64,000 nt of DNA from an uncultured Oscillospiraceae bacterium (GCA_944386985.1 CALXDD010000006.1:38236-102235); one strand, 5' to 3'; shown: positions 8,489-17,658, counted from the stretch's first letter. The notes: a model not told the origin generated them from the letters alone. Numbers and translations are program-made.

Positions 8489-8803
8489 TCAGACAATGAT
8501 GTCCGTCTTGAGCGCGGTGGCCTTCTCTTGATTGGTCCGCTCCGCCTCCTGATAGGCCTGGGCCATGGCCTGCAGGTCCGTGGAGTGCTCGTTGATCATC
8601 CGGATCATCTTGTTGATGCTCTCCTGCAGGCCGTGGGCCTTGGTGTAGTACGCGGTGGCCGCCTCGCCCGCCCAGGTGCTGTTGAGGCTGTCGACGATGG
8701 AGAGCATGTTGCTGGTGAGATTCTGCACCGTACCGGCGCTGGAAGAAAAGCTCTGAGCTGTGGAGATCAGCTTCTCCGGGGTTACTCGCAAAGTTCCAGT
8801 CAT
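8489..8803 (-). CDS. WXG100-family protein (EsxA-like)
   Basis: The product has 104 residues and is all helical, with TWAGEA (WxG at 44-46) at the turn and YQEAE (84-88) matching the C-terminal YxxxE export signal. Such proteins are secreted by EssC as dimers and may also act as structural or partner proteins. It is preceded by a good ribosome site and followed by a strong hairpin. It is the closest to a canonical EsxA of the small proteins here. Confidence 0.85.
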   Translation of the reverse strand: MTGTLRVTPEKLISTAQSFSSSAGTVQNLTSNMLSIVDSLNSTWAGEAATAYYTKAHGLQESINKMIRMINEHSTDLQAMAQAYQEAERTNQEKATALKTDIIV

Positions 8804-8860
8804 GGTTGATAATCTCCTTTATATGAAATGATTTGGAAGCGGGTTGAAACAGAGGATTTT

Positions 8861-9163
8861 TTACTTGTAGGTGCGGGAAGAGGCGGTGCTGAGGTTCTTC
8901 TTCTCCGCGGCCTCGTATTTCGCCGCGGCCTCCTCCAAGGTCTGACAGTATTTCTCAATCGTCTGATAGAAGGTGTCCATCTGACTTTTGTCGCTGTTGT
9001 ATGCTTTGTGAAACGCCTCTTTCGCCTCGCCGTCCCACATGCTCACGAGCTGCTGCTCCGTCCCTGTCATATCGTCCACCGACTTTTTAAACTGGCTGTT
9101 GATCTGCCGGAGCTCGCTGGCCTTTGCCCGAAGCTCACTGGAAGTTACTTTGATTTCCGCCAT
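8861..9163 (-). CDS. WXG100-family protein
   Basis: This 100-residue helical hairpin protein has MWDGEAKEAF (WxG at 43-45) and KYEAAEKK near the end (YxxxE at 83-87). It differs strongly from its neighbours, so it is a separate paralogue rather than a recent copy. It may pair with one of the adjacent small proteins as a heterodimer. It sits in the middle of the minus-strand run of type VII genes. Confidence 0.85.
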   Translation of the reverse strand: MAEIKVTSSELRAKASELRQINSQFKKSVDDMTGTEQQLVSMWDGEAKEAFHKAYNSDKSQMDTFYQTIEKYCQTLEEAAAKYEAAEKKNLSTASSRTYK

Positions 9164-9241
9164 GGTATGTTCCTCCTGATGTAATATATTTTTTGTAGGA
9201 TATTGCCCGGTTTCCGTGCATCATCCTGTGGATACCGGTGA

Positions 9242-9550
9242 TCAATAGATCCGGTTCTGGGCGATTTCCAGCGCCCGCAGCTCCGCCTGCTTGATACGCT
9301 CGGCGGTCTCCCGGATGTTTTGGGCCACCTTGCGGATGGATTTGGCGTCGCCTTGGATATCGCTTTGCACCTGGCCGATTTTGCTGTAAAACTGGGGGGA
9401 ATTGTCGCTGCGCCAGGCGTTTTTCAGCATGCCGATGGAGTTTTCCATCTTGTCCGTGGCGATCCGCTCGATGTTCCCCGCGATTTCCTCCAGCCGGGCC
9501 GCCTGCTTGATGGCCTGGTTGTAGTTGAAAATGATCTCACTTCTGGTCAT
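9242..9550 (-). CDS. WXG100-like helical protein with degenerate turn
   Basis: This 102-residue protein is predicted helical throughout. The central turn reads AWRSDNSPQFYSK, so tryptophan 46 is kept but the glycine is replaced by serine. There is no clear YxxxE export motif near the end. It could be a partner or structural subunit rather than an exported substrate. It lies between two WXG100 genes with a 15-bp gap to the next one. Confidence 0.75.
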   Translation of the reverse strand: MTRSEIIFNYNQAIKQAARLEEIAGNIERIATDKMENSIGMLKNAWRSDNSPQFYSKIGQVQSDIQGDAKSIRKVAQNIRETAERIKQAELRALEIAQNRIY

Positions 9551-9564
9551 CTGTCAGCCTCCCC

Positions 9565-9879
9565 CTACACCACAAAGTCAGTGGGGAGCGATTGATTCGC
9601 CCGCTTGACGTCCAGCTCGGACTGCTCGTACACGCCGGCCATCACCAGCAGATCGGTGGGATGCTCCTTGAATCTCCGGATCACCTGCCGGATGTCCTCC
9701 TCCTTGGACCGGAAGGCCTCCCTGGCCTGATCTCCGGCGGCGCCCACCCAATATCCGCTGGTATGAGAGACGATATCCTGGATCTCATTGAACTGGGACT
9801 CCAGCTTCCTGATGAGCGCCTCTGTCTCGGAAGCCTTGGTTTTCAAAACCTCCGGCTGTACCTTCAAAATAATACTCAT
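9565..9879 (-). CDS. WXG100-family protein
   Basis: I start this at ATG 9879, which has GAGAGGAAC just upstream; a GTG 15 nt earlier overlaps the previous stop codon and is less likely. The 104-residue product has YWVGAAGDQAREAF (WxG at 44-46) and a YEQSE export-type motif near residue 85. It is short, acidic/basic and helical like its neighbours. It ends DFVV, similar to the DIIV ending of the 8489-8803 protein, so the two may be the closest relatives in the array. Confidence 0.8.
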   Translation of the reverse strand: MSIILKVQPEVLKTKASETEALIRKLESQFNEIQDIVSHTSGYWVGAAGDQAREAFRSKEEDIRQVIRRFKEHPTDLLVMAGVYEQSELDVKRANQSLPTDFVV

Positions 9880-9890
9880 GGCTGTTCCTC

Positions 9891-10199
9891 TCACACTTTG
9901 ATTGCGCTGATGATCGAGCCCACGCCGCTCTCGCAGGCGTCATACTGCTCTCTTGCATACTGCAGATCCCGGATCAGTTCTCCCAAGAGATTCTCCATAG
10001 CGGTCAAGGTTTCGTAGTCCTTTTGAAACTGCACCGTGAAGGCGTCCTTTGCCTCCCCCTCCCAAGTGGCGCTGAGGGCCTGGATGCTGGCCATCATCTC
10101 CTTGCCCGTGGTCCTGAGGTCGCTTAGACACACGCTGAGGCGGTCCACATCGCTCTGCAGTTTTCGGGTCTCAATCTCGATTTTTGCAATTGCCGCCAT
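9891..10199 (-). CDS. WXG100-family protein
   Basis: The ATG at 10199 has GGAGGTGA 5 nt upstream. The 102-residue product contains TWEGEAKDAF (WxG at 46-48) and QYDACESG (YxxxE). The ribosome site lies inside the end of the previous gene (stop 10204), so the two are coupled. It is probably exported or structural, as with other WXG100 proteins. Confidence 0.8.
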   Translation of the reverse strand: MAAIAKIEIETRKLQSDVDRLSVCLSDLRTTGKEMMASIQALSATWEGEAKDAFTVQFQKDYETLTAMENLLGELIRDLQYAREQYDACESGVGSIISAIKV

Positions 10200-10203
10200 C
10201 CGC

Positions 10204-10569
10204 TCACCTCCCATATAAAATATTGAGCAGCTGCTCGTTCAGCCCGGAAAGATTGGCGTAGTGCAGGCGGTCGGGCTGATATCGCACCGCGCTTTCCGCA
10301 AACCGGTCTTCCGTGGAGCGCTCCGTGCGCTCATAGCGGGCGCTGATCTCCGAAAGAGCCTGTGCGCAGCCGCTCAGGTGCTGCCGGTGGGTTTCCGCCG
10401 CGCTGAAAATGGCCCGGAGACTGGCGATCTGGGCGGAGAATCCGGACTGAAGGGCCAGCCGCCTCCGCACGTCCTCCAGCTCCTGCCCCAGTCCCCCCAG
10501 CGTTTTGGACAGCGCAGCGAGCTCATCGCTCTGTATTCGAATGTGCCGTACCTCTGCATCCACAATCAT
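10204..10569 (-). CDS. small helical type VII-associated protein, no WxG
   Basis: This 121-residue protein is helical by composition and has a YERTE motif near residue 80, but the tryptophan-x-glycine turn is missing. The C-terminal 30 residues (YANLSGLNEQLLNILYGR end) form an extra helix. It sits first in the run of small secretion proteins and overlaps the ribosome site of the next one. It may be a chaperone or an unusual substrate; I do not recognise a named family. Confidence 0.65.
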   Translation of the reverse strand: MIVDAEVRHIRIQSDELAALSKTLGGLGQELEDVRRRLALQSGFSAQIASLRAIFSAAETHRQHLSGCAQALSEISARYERTERSTEDRFAESAVRYQPDRLHYANLSGLNEQLLNILYGR

Positions 10570-10712
10570 CGCTGCACAACTCCTTCTGTGCTCCTATCAT
10601 AGCGCCTCACCGGCCCATGGGGCGGAGAAGCTGACGAAATACAGGTTTCATCGGACGAAATGCATCCCGCCCCGTGCAATCCCCAAAAGAACCCCATCCG
10701 GCTTCCCGGCCC

Positions 10713-10967
10713 TCAGACAAGAATCAGCGTGTCGCCGTTTTTCACGCTGTAGTCCTGAAGAGACTGCTGGGCGCTGAAATTGATTTTCCGCTCCACAGAG
10801 CCCATCATCAGCTGCCCGGGGTCCCCGTCCAGCGTGGACTGCTCCTTCCTGCAGATCAGCTCTGAGATCTCCCGGATCAGATGGGAAATCTGGGCGTCCT
10901 CCTCCAGGTTAAAGTTATAGGTGCGGTTGAGCGCCGGAACATACACGTCCACATTAATCAAAATCAT
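10713..10967 (-). CDS. esaB: YukD/EsaB-like ubiquitin-fold protein
   Basis: The 84-residue product begins with a beta strand (ILINVDVYVPALNRTYNF) and ends with the diagnostic DYSVKNGDTLILV of the YukD/EsaB family, a ubiquitin-like cytosolic part of Firmicutes type VII systems. GGAGG lies only 3 nt before the ATG at 10967, so a TTG at 10961 is a possible start as well. The gene overlaps the end of the 216-residue protein gene by 14 bp. Confidence 0.8.
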   Translation of the reverse strand: MILINVDVYVPALNRTYNFNLEEDAQISHLIREISELICRKEQSTLDGDPGQLMMGSVERKINFSAQQSLQDYSVKNGDTLILV

Positions 10968-11604
10968 CACCCTCCAATCGGTGCAAAAACAGTTCCCAAA
11001 GTCTCGCTTCGGAATAGGGGAGGCGGATGGATTCCTCCGCCCGCTCCGTCTGAAGCCAGGCGGCGCCCTCCAGTGCCTGTACGGTCACCGCCGACGCCGC
11101 CGCCCCGGCGGCAACGTCGATCCGCTCCAGGCGGAGCAGTTCCCGCGGGCGGCCCTGTCCGGTCCCCTCTCCGGTGCCGTTCTCCGGTGAGGAGGACGTC
11201 CCAACGGCATCCAGCTCATTGCACAGCAGATCCTCAAAAAACGCGCCGGCGGAGGTTTTGCAGAGCTTGAAGGCGTTTTCCCGCTCCGACAGGCACCGCT
11301 CCAGCACCACCACCTCGTCCCTGCCGGCGGGGTAGAGAAGCCGCTGCCCGGAGGCGCCGGAGGGGTCTGTGACCTGAAGGGCGCTGTCCGCCTTTTCCAT
11401 CACCGTGAGCATCTCCCGGATCTCCCTGGCGGGCATGAGCCGCTCCCCTTCCGGGGCCGCAATCCCCGCCTGGTACAGCGTGTGGACCACGCGGATCAGC
11501 TCTGCCTGGGGCAGATTCTCTGCCAGGGAGAAGGTGTAGAGGCCGGTGATGCCGCAAAGGGCGAGCAGGGTGGAAAACTGGGCTTGTGTCAATACATATT
11601 TCAT
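10954..11604 (-). CDS. unrecognised type VII locus protein
   Basis: This 216-residue soluble protein is not recognised. It starts with a short helical segment like a winged-helix (LTQAQFSTLLALCGITGLYTF), has a charged middle and a low-complexity Gly/Ser/Glu stretch near residue 140. It overlaps the LytTR gene by 4 bp (ATGA at 11604-11601) and esaB by 14 bp, so it is made together with both. Its place recalls EspG-like cytosolic chaperones of other type VII loci, but no sequence feature proves that. Confidence 0.65.
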   Translation of the reverse strand: MKYVLTQAQFSTLLALCGITGLYTFSLAENLPQAELIRVVHTLYQAGIAAPEGERLMPAREIREMLTVMEKADSALQVTDPSGASGQRLLYPAGRDEVVVLERCLSERENAFKLCKTSAGAFFEDLLCNELDAVGTSSSPENGTGEGTGQGRPRELLRLERIDVAAGAAASAVTVQALEGAAWLQTERAEESIRLPYSEARLWELFLHRLEGDDFD

Positions 11605-12317
11605 CGCATCAATTCCCGGATCTTCTGACGGTAGGTTCTGGAGAGGGGCACCGTGGCGCCGGAGTACAGCTCAAGGCAGTTTTCGGCCATGCGGATTTTC
11701 TGAATTTTCCGCGTGTTGACCAGAAAGGAGCGGTGGCACCGCATGAAATACTCCGGAAGCTGGCCCTCGATGTTCTCAATGCTGTCATAAAATTCGTATT
11801 CCTCGCTTCCGGCGCGCAGATGGATCTTCTTGTTGCGGGACTCGAAGTAGGAAATTTTTTCATAGGGGAGCAGGGTTTTACCGTCCCGCTCCTTTAAAAC
11901 AAAGCAGCGGGATGGGGCGGCTGCCTCCATCTGCTCGAAGAAGGTGTCCAAAAGCTCGCTGTTGAGGCCGTCCAAAGCCTCCTGGGAGAGGGGCTGCAGC
12001 AGGAGCATGCTGGGGGCGATCCTGGGCCTCAGATACAGCATGGGCGAGATCTGGGGCGAGGTGAACAGAGCGAGAAGGGCCAGCGGGGTTTTCTGCCGCA
12101 GGACCTTCAGACGCTCCACATCGGCCTCGTTTTCGATCTCGTAGTAGATCAGGTCGGCCAGATTGTCGGCGGCGTCAAACTGCCGCAGATCCTCGTAGCC
12201 CATGGCTCTGGTGTACTGCAGCGGCTCATCCGACCGGCGGGCGATCTCCCGCCGGCAGGACTGCTCGATCATGCCCTGCTCGGCGGCGTCCCGGTTGAAT
12301 GATAAAATGGAAATCAT
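11601..12317 (-). CDS. LytTR-type DNA-binding regulator with degenerate receiver
   Basis: This protein has 238 residues. Residues 130-238 form a LytTR domain: a FVLKERDGKTLLPYEKISYFES start, then MRCHRSFLVNTRKIQKI and VPLSRTYRQKIRELM, the usual DNA-contact pattern. The first 120 residues have receiver-like spacing, but the phospho-acceptor position reads IYYEIEN without an obvious aspartate, and the second acidic pair is missing. It is therefore probably not controlled by a histidine kinase. It lies directly after essC and likely regulates the secretion locus. Confidence 0.8.
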   Translation of the reverse strand: MISILSFNRDAAEQGMIEQSCRREIARRSDEPLQYTRAMGYEDLRQFDAADNLADLIYYEIENEADVERLKVLRQKTPLALLALFTSPQISPMLYLRPRIAPSMLLLQPLSQEALDGLNSELLDTFFEQMEAAAPSRCFVLKERDGKTLLPYEKISYFESRNKKIHLRAGSEEYEFYDSIENIEGQLPEYFMRCHRSFLVNTRKIQKIRMAENCLELYSGATVPLSRTYRQKIRELMR

Positions 12318-12327
12318 AGGCGTTCTC

Positions 12328-15300
12328 TCAGGCCCGGTTGTTGGGCACGACGATCTGCTCCTGCCGGGCGGACTCGTCGTCGGAGGGGACTGTGCCTACC
12401 CCCGGCCGCAGGGGGCTGTCCTGCATCTTGAAGGGAATGTTCTTGTAATCAAAGAGCCGCTGGGACAGGTATTTTCCGCCGAACCGGATGCCGTTGCCGT
12501 TGCCTTTGAAATTCTGGACGATCCGATACCCCAGAAGGTCGCCGGCGTCGCCGTCGTCCAGTTCGGTGAAGAAGAGGATGTTGTAGTGCTGTCCCTTTCC
12601 CCCCGCCATGAGTTCAAAGAGGCCCACCGCGTTGAACGCCGGGGATTCCCTGTCGTACAGTTCGGCCACAAAGGCGGGCAGGTTGGGGATGAACACGCAC
12701 AGCCGCCGGAAGTCCAGCATGGCGCGGCAGAATTCGTCGTCGTCCATGTGGGCGGCGAGGCAGACCTTCTTCTTTTCCGCCCGGACCTCGATCTCCGCTG
12801 TGAGGGTGTCCTTTGCAAAGTCGTAGATGCCCTGTCCGTCCCGGATGTAGCGGCAGCCCCGGTCCGCCGCGATCCGTTCAAACTCGTTGGACTCCAGCTC
12901 CATAATATAGATGTCGCTGCCCTTGTCGGCAAACGCGCTGATCAGGTTCTTCATATAGGTGGATTTTCCGCTTTTCCTGGTGCCGCTGATCACATAGGTG
13001 TGCAGGGCCGTCAGGTCGATGGAAGAGTAGGCGGCGGTCTCCGCGTCGTATCCGTTGGGGACAAGCACGGGGTCCGCCAGCAGCGCGGCATAGTCCTCCT
13101 GCCGGATATACTCCTCCCACATAGGCTTCTCCGGAATGACCGGGATGCGCCGGGCGGCCTTGCCCGGATTCAGGGCGTTGATCTTTTCAATGTGGGTGCG
13201 GATGTGGTCGTTCCTGTCAAAGATGCTCTCCCCGTCGCAGGCCAAGGCGGTCTGGAATTCAATGATCTTCTCTCCCAGATACACAAGGCCCCGGCCCTTC
13301 ACATTGCTCTCGGGATAGAGGGGCGGCTTTACCACCCGCAGCACGTCGCTGTACTGGTAGATATCCGACAGCTCCAGGCATATGGTGGTGCGGAAGCTGT
13401 CAGCAAGGCGGGAGGAGATCTCCGACGTGCCGAATCCTCCGGCCGTCACCAGCAGGAAGATGCCGCAGCCGAGGCCGTCCTTTGCCACCTGGCGGATCTG
13501 GTCCTCGTAGCGCTCGCCGGTTTTTTCCCTGAAGGCGGCGTAGTTGTCGATAACCAGCACAATGGCCGGCATCCGCTTTCCGCTGTGCTCCACATAGTCC
13601 CGGAAGTTGGAGGCGGACAGGATCTTTTTGCGTTCCTCCAGAATGGAGGCCAGCATGGTGAAGAACTTGGCGATCTTTTCGGCGTCCTCCTCCGCGTCGG
13701 TCATCACGCCGCCCACATGCTGGGAGCCGGAGAAGACGTTGAGGAGCTTGGCGCTGAAATCAATGATGTAAAAATTCAGCTCGTCGGAGGAATATTTGTT
13801 GACAAAGGAGTATACCGCCGTCTGCAGGAAGGTGGATTTGCCGGTGGCGACGGTGCCGCAGACTGCGTGGTGGCCGTTGTTGGCAAAGTCGATGCTGATG
13901 GGCATCTGGTCCTGATTTTCCGGGTCGTCGCCCTTGCCGATGACTGCCGACAGCGTCCACTGGCGGCCGGTCTCCGGACTTTGCAGCTCCAGCTCCTGAT
14001 AGCCCTCGATCTGACTGAGAAGGATGCGCTCGGGGAGGACCGGCATCCAAAGCCGGATGGAATGGGTGTATCCGTTGGCCCGGGCCACCTCGGCCAGATA
14101 TTGGCACACCGCCTCCAGCTGCGTTTTGCTCTTCAGCTCCGGCAGCTTGAGAGAGCCGCGTCCGGCCGCGTCAAAGAGGGCCTGGACGGCCTCCTTTTCA
14201 GGCAGATCTCCCTGGGAAACCACAAGGCGCACAAACTCCCGCAGGTGGGAGTCGTTATAGGGCCCCCGCTTTAAATCCGAGCCCGCCTGGACGATACGGG
14301 CATACAGCCCGGAGAGGAAGGTCTCGTCAAAGAGCAGGCTGTCGTCGAAGGGCCGGTCCCCCACCGCTTCCCGCACGGTGCGGCAGAGGACCGTGATCCA
14401 CTGCCGGGTCATGTTTTCCTGGTGCTGGATCTTGAAGTGATTGCCCACCAGGTCCACCTTGCCGATGGGGTCCAGCATCTGCGCCACCACAAGCCGCTTG
14501 CCGCTGAGGGACGCGTCGTAAGCGGCGCCGGAATAGCCGGACTGGAACAGCTCGAACAGCTCGTCGTTGCCCACCTGCAGATAGCACCGGCCGGCCTGGG
14601 TGAGATAGGCCGCGTCTGTTCTGTGGAGCATATCCATGGAGTCCTGGCGGTCCTGCACCCGCAGGCACAGGCGGAACTTGGAGTTGGACCAGATGTTGTC
14701 GTCCACCGTTCCCGCGGGCTTCTGGGTGGCCAGGATCAGATGGACGCCCAGGCTTCGGCCCACCTGGGCCACGGAGACCAGCTCCCGCATGAACTCCGGC
14801 TCCTCCCGCTTGAGCTCGGCGAACTCGTCGATGATAATGAACAGGTGGGGCATGGGTTCCTTGGCGTTGCCGCTTTTGTAGAGGGAGGTGTAGGCGTTGA
14901 TGTTGTTGACGCCGTAGTCGGAGAAGATCCGCTGGCGGCGCTTGTTCTCCGACTTGATGGACACCATGGCCCGCCGGACCTGGTTTCCGGAGAGGTTGGA
15001 GATGGCGCCGATCATGTGGGGCAGGCCCTCGAAGAGATTTGCCATGCCGCCGCCCTTGTAGTCGATGATAAAGAAGCCCACGTCGTCAGGGCTGTAGTTG
15101 ATGGCCAGGGACAGCACATAGGTCTGCAGCGTCTCCGATTTGCCGGAGCCGGTGGTGCCCGCCACCAGGCCGTGGGGGCCGTGATACCGCTCGTGGATAT
15201 CCAGATAGCAGGGGGCGCTGCCGCTTTTGAAGCCCACCAGCGCCTTCATGGTCTCCGCCGTTTTGGCCTTTCTCCAGCGGTTCTGGGCCTCCAGCTCCTC

Positions 15301-17304
15301 GGGGCGGGTGATGGCGTACATCTCAAAGAAGGACAGGGACGCGGGGATCTCGCCGCCGCTCTCGTTCTCCTCCACCTCCGTGTTGGCAAGCCGCTTGGCA
15401 AAGGCCAGCAGCGCCTCGTCGCCGATGGGGTCAAAGTCCACGGCGATCCGCTCGGTGGTCTCGTCAATGGTACTGTATACGCCGGAGAACCGGTCGTTCT
15501 TCTCAATAATAAATTCGCAGTTGTTCGGCAGGTTCTCATACTGCTCCGAGGCGATGATGGTGGAAAGCCCGATTCTGTCGCTGGCGTCGCTGATATACTT
15601 GGAGATCAGCTCCCCCTCCAGAAGCTCCTTGTTCAGTACGAACAGGATGTAGTGGGGGCGGACGGACGTGTGCTCATCCTCGCTGCGGGTGCGCATGGTC
15701 TGGCCCAGAGCGTAGAAAATTTCGTTGGCCTCATTCTTGTTGGTGGCGAAAAAGCGGATTCTCCTGTCCTCCGACCAGGTGTGGGGCAGCCACTTGACAA
15801 ACTCCCAGCCCTTAGCGTTGGACACCTTTGTGGCGTCGTAGGCGAAGGCGATCTTCACATCCGTGTAGCTGTTGCTGCCCGCGATCTGGACGATCAGGTT
15901 TTTGATGATCTGCGCCCAGCCGTTGGTTTCGCCGATGACGCCCACCAGGCTCTTGTCCTTCAGATCGATGCAGACGGGGACCTGGTGCATGGTGCTGAAG
16001 CGGTTTTTGATCAGCTCCGGCTTTTCCGCCAGGGCGTCGTCCACCATGGAGAATCTGGATTTGGGCACGTCGATGGGGGCGGGGGAGGGGATGTCGCCGG
16101 TTCCGATCCGGTAGGTCAGAATGTCGCTGTGGTTGAAATTCCGGTTCCACAGCTTCTCGTTTCCCGCCTCAAATTGGGCGATGGCCTCCGAGGGCAGGTA
16201 CTTTTCCCGCAGCGCCTCGGAATTTTGGCGGTACACCGCCTCAATGGCATTTTGCTTTTCGATGAGATAATGTCCGTATTTGTCAAAGCGGCGGGCCTCC
16301 CCCTCCCGGACCATCTTTTTGTTGAAGCGCATGTTGATGATCGCCCAGAAAACGCCGATGGCCGCGGAGGCCACAGCCGTAACCAGTCCCGTCATCATCA
16401 GAATGGGGCTGGCCGCTCCGCCGGCGCGGGACGCCGCGATCGTCAGCCCGCTGCCCAGCAGCATGGGGAGAGCCATGGTCATGGCCGGGCCGATCTGCAT
16501 GAACAGGGGGATATTCGCCAGCTCCCTGGGGGCGGGCGGGGGATCGATGGAGATGGGCTCCGTATTCACCTTGGGGACGATTCTGGGAGCCCGGAAGACG
16601 ATGGATTTCCCGCTGCTCCCGTGGGGGCCGCAGGGCTCCGCCAGCAGTTCAAACTGGGACGCGTCCATAAAGGGAAGATCGGTATCCATACCGGCGGGAG
16701 CGTTGACGGCCAGCATCGTTCCAAGAAAAATCATATGCAGGCCGAAGACCCGGATGCTGTCGCCATAAACAAGAACCCGGCTGCCATGTACACTCACGTT
16801 GTTGACATAAGTTCCGTTGGACGAAGAATCCTCCAGTACGGTCCTCGTGCCATCGTAGCGAATGACGCAATGGTGCCGGGAAACAAAACTCTTTACATCC
16901 TTCTCCGCCGGGTAGCGGTAGCGGATGGCGTTGTCCTGATCGTACCCCACGGAAACCTCCTTCTGGGGGATCAGCATGTATTTTCGGTAGACGCTGAGGG
17001 GGTTGTCCTTGGTTTCCGCGAGGACGGTCAATTTCTCTCCGCAGGGGGTGGTGAGTCCGTAGCGGCCATACGCTCCGATCCCCGCATCCATAGAGAGATT
17101 TGCGGTAACGGGCTTTACGGTGATGCCGTCGGACTGCTCACTGAAAAACCACGTTCCCTGCACACATTCCAGGGTGATCAGCACATTCCGCCGCAAGTGG
17201 AACAGCTCGGCGTCCAGCAGGAAGGAATACTCTGTATTGGAAAGAGCGGGTAATATAATCTCACAGAATGCTGCGTCATTATAAATTGACAAGACTTTAC
17301 TCAT
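12328..17304 (-). CDS. essC: type VII secretion FtsK/SpoIIIE-type ATPase EssC
   Basis: ATG 17304 (GGTGGA upstream) gives 1658 residues. The N-terminal 95 residues match the EssC start. Residues 105-195 are an FHA domain (VSRHHCVI, SSNGTYVNN). Two membrane helices lie near 265-330. Three ATPase modules follow: GTTGSGKSE near 715 with a full Walker B (IIIDEFAELK), GTVATGKST near 1150 with LVIDNYAAF, and GTRKSGKST near 1438 with IYIMELES. Only the first has an intact acidic Walker B, as in other EssC/EccC motors where the later modules bind substrates. It powers export through the membrane and is the first gene after the promoter at 17404-17432. Confidence 0.95.
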   Translation of the reverse strand: MSKVLSIYNDAAFCEIILPALSNTEYSFLLDAELFHLRRNVLITLECVQGTWFFSEQSDGITVKPVTANLSMDAGIGAYGRYGLTTPCGEKLTVLAETKDNPLSVYRKYMLIPQKEVSVGYDQDNAIRYRYPAEKDVKSFVSRHHCVIRYDGTRTVLEDSSSNGTYVNNVSVHGSRVLVYGDSIRVFGLHMIFLGTMLAVNAPAGMDTDLPFMDASQFELLAEPCGPHGSSGKSIVFRAPRIVPKVNTEPISIDPPPAPRELANIPLFMQIGPAMTMALPMLLGSGLTIAASRAGGAASPILMMTGLVTAVASAAIGVFWAIINMRFNKKMVREGEARRFDKYGHYLIEKQNAIEAVYRQNSEALREKYLPSEAIAQFEAGNEKLWNRNFNHSDILTYRIGTGDIPSPAPIDVPKSRFSMVDDALAEKPELIKNRFSTMHQVPVCIDLKDKSLVGVIGETNGWAQIIKNLIVQIAGSNSYTDVKIAFAYDATKVSNAKGWEFVKWLPHTWSEDRRIRFFATNKNEANEIFYALGQTMRTRSEDEHTSVRPHYILFVLNKELLEGELISKYISDASDRIGLSTIIASEQYENLPNNCEFIIEKNDRFSGVYSTIDETTERIAVDFDPIGDEALLAFAKRLANTEVEENESGGEIPASLSFFEMYAITRPEELEAQNRWRKAKTAETMKALVGFKSGSAPCYLDIHERYHGPHGLVAGTTGSGKSETLQTYVLSLAINYSPDDVGFFIIDYKGGGMANLFEGLPHMIGAISNLSGNQVRRAMVSIKSENKRRQRIFSDYGVNNINAYTSLYKSGNAKEPMPHLFIIIDEFAELKREEPEFMRELVSVAQVGRSLGVHLILATQKPAGTVDDNIWSNSKFRLCLRVQDRQDSMDMLHRTDAAYLTQAGRCYLQVGNDELFELFQSGYSGAAYDASLSGKRLVVAQMLDPIGKVDLVGNHFKIQHQENMTRQWITVLCRTVREAVGDRPFDDSLLFDETFLSGLYARIVQAGSDLKRGPYNDSHLREFVRLVVSQGDLPEKEAVQALFDAAGRGSLKLPELKSKTQLEAVCQYLAEVARANGYTHSIRLWMPVLPERILLSQIEGYQELELQSPETGRQWTLSAVIGKGDDPENQDQMPISIDFANNGHHAVCGTVATGKSTFLQTAVYSFVNKYSSDELNFYIIDFSAKLLNVFSGSQHVGGVMTDAEEDAEKIAKFFTMLASILEERKKILSASNFRDYVEHSGKRMPAIVLVIDNYAAFREKTGERYEDQIRQVAKDGLGCGIFLLVTAGGFGTSEISSRLADSFRTTICLELSDIYQYSDVLRVVKPPLYPESNVKGRGLVYLGEKIIEFQTALACDGESIFDRNDHIRTHIEKINALNPGKAARRIPVIPEKPMWEEYIRQEDYAALLADPVLVPNGYDAETAAYSSIDLTALHTYVISGTRKSGKSTYMKNLISAFADKGSDIYIMELESNEFERIAADRGCRYIRDGQGIYDFAKDTLTAEIEVRAEKKKVCLAAHMDDDEFCRAMLDFRRLCVFIPNLPAFVAELYDRESPAFNAVGLFELMAGGKGQHYNILFFTELDDGDAGDLLGYRIVQNFKGNGNGIRFGGKYLSQRLFDYKNIPFKMQDSPLRPGVGTVPSDDESARQEQIVVPNNRA

Positions 17305-17403
17305 AGCGATTCCACCTATATTCGGATTTATAAAATGCCCTTGTATATGCAATGCGTTCTGAGAGGGCGCCGCCCGTAAAAGCGCGAATGGCCCTTGATC
17401 TAA

Positions 17404-17432
17404 ATATTACAAAATATCGTTTCTGTTGTCAA
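17404..17432 (-). promoter_or_regulatory. main promoter of the type VII locus
   Basis: On the minus strand TTGACA (17432-17427) is separated by exactly 17 nt from TAATAT (17409-17404). Transcription should begin near 17397, leaving about 93 nt of untranslated leader before essC. The rest of the 17305-17711 gap holds only this promoter and the terminator at 17622-17658. Confidence 0.75.
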
Positions 17433-17621
17433 GAAGTCCCAGCATCCGCCATGCGGTTATTTTGCAACGCATCCGGCGTTTTCTTCCGGCTATATTTTTG
17501 TTCTTTTTTACTCCTGTGGCCGGCGGGAAAGAAGGATGCCACTCTTTTTACGCATATCGATGCATACTCTTCGTTTATTCTGTTCCGGCGGGCTTTCCGC
17601 GGGCCTGGCGGCAGGGAACAA

Positions 17622-17658
17622 TAAAAAACGATGCTGTCCTGATCACAGAACAGCATCG
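17622..17658 (-). terminator. terminator of the UroD-like gene
   Basis: Read on the minus strand, CGATGCTGT and ACAGCATCG (17658-17650, 17638-17630) form a 9-bp stem followed by TTTTTTA. It lies 54 nt after the stop codon at 17712. Confidence 0.85.

Noticed and set aside
12202-17253. Two very long open frames (690 and 943 residues) on the plus strand
   Set aside because: They lie exactly opposite essC, whose protein has clear domains. Their translations are rich in Val/Gly/His with no motif, as expected of GC-rich antisense frames.
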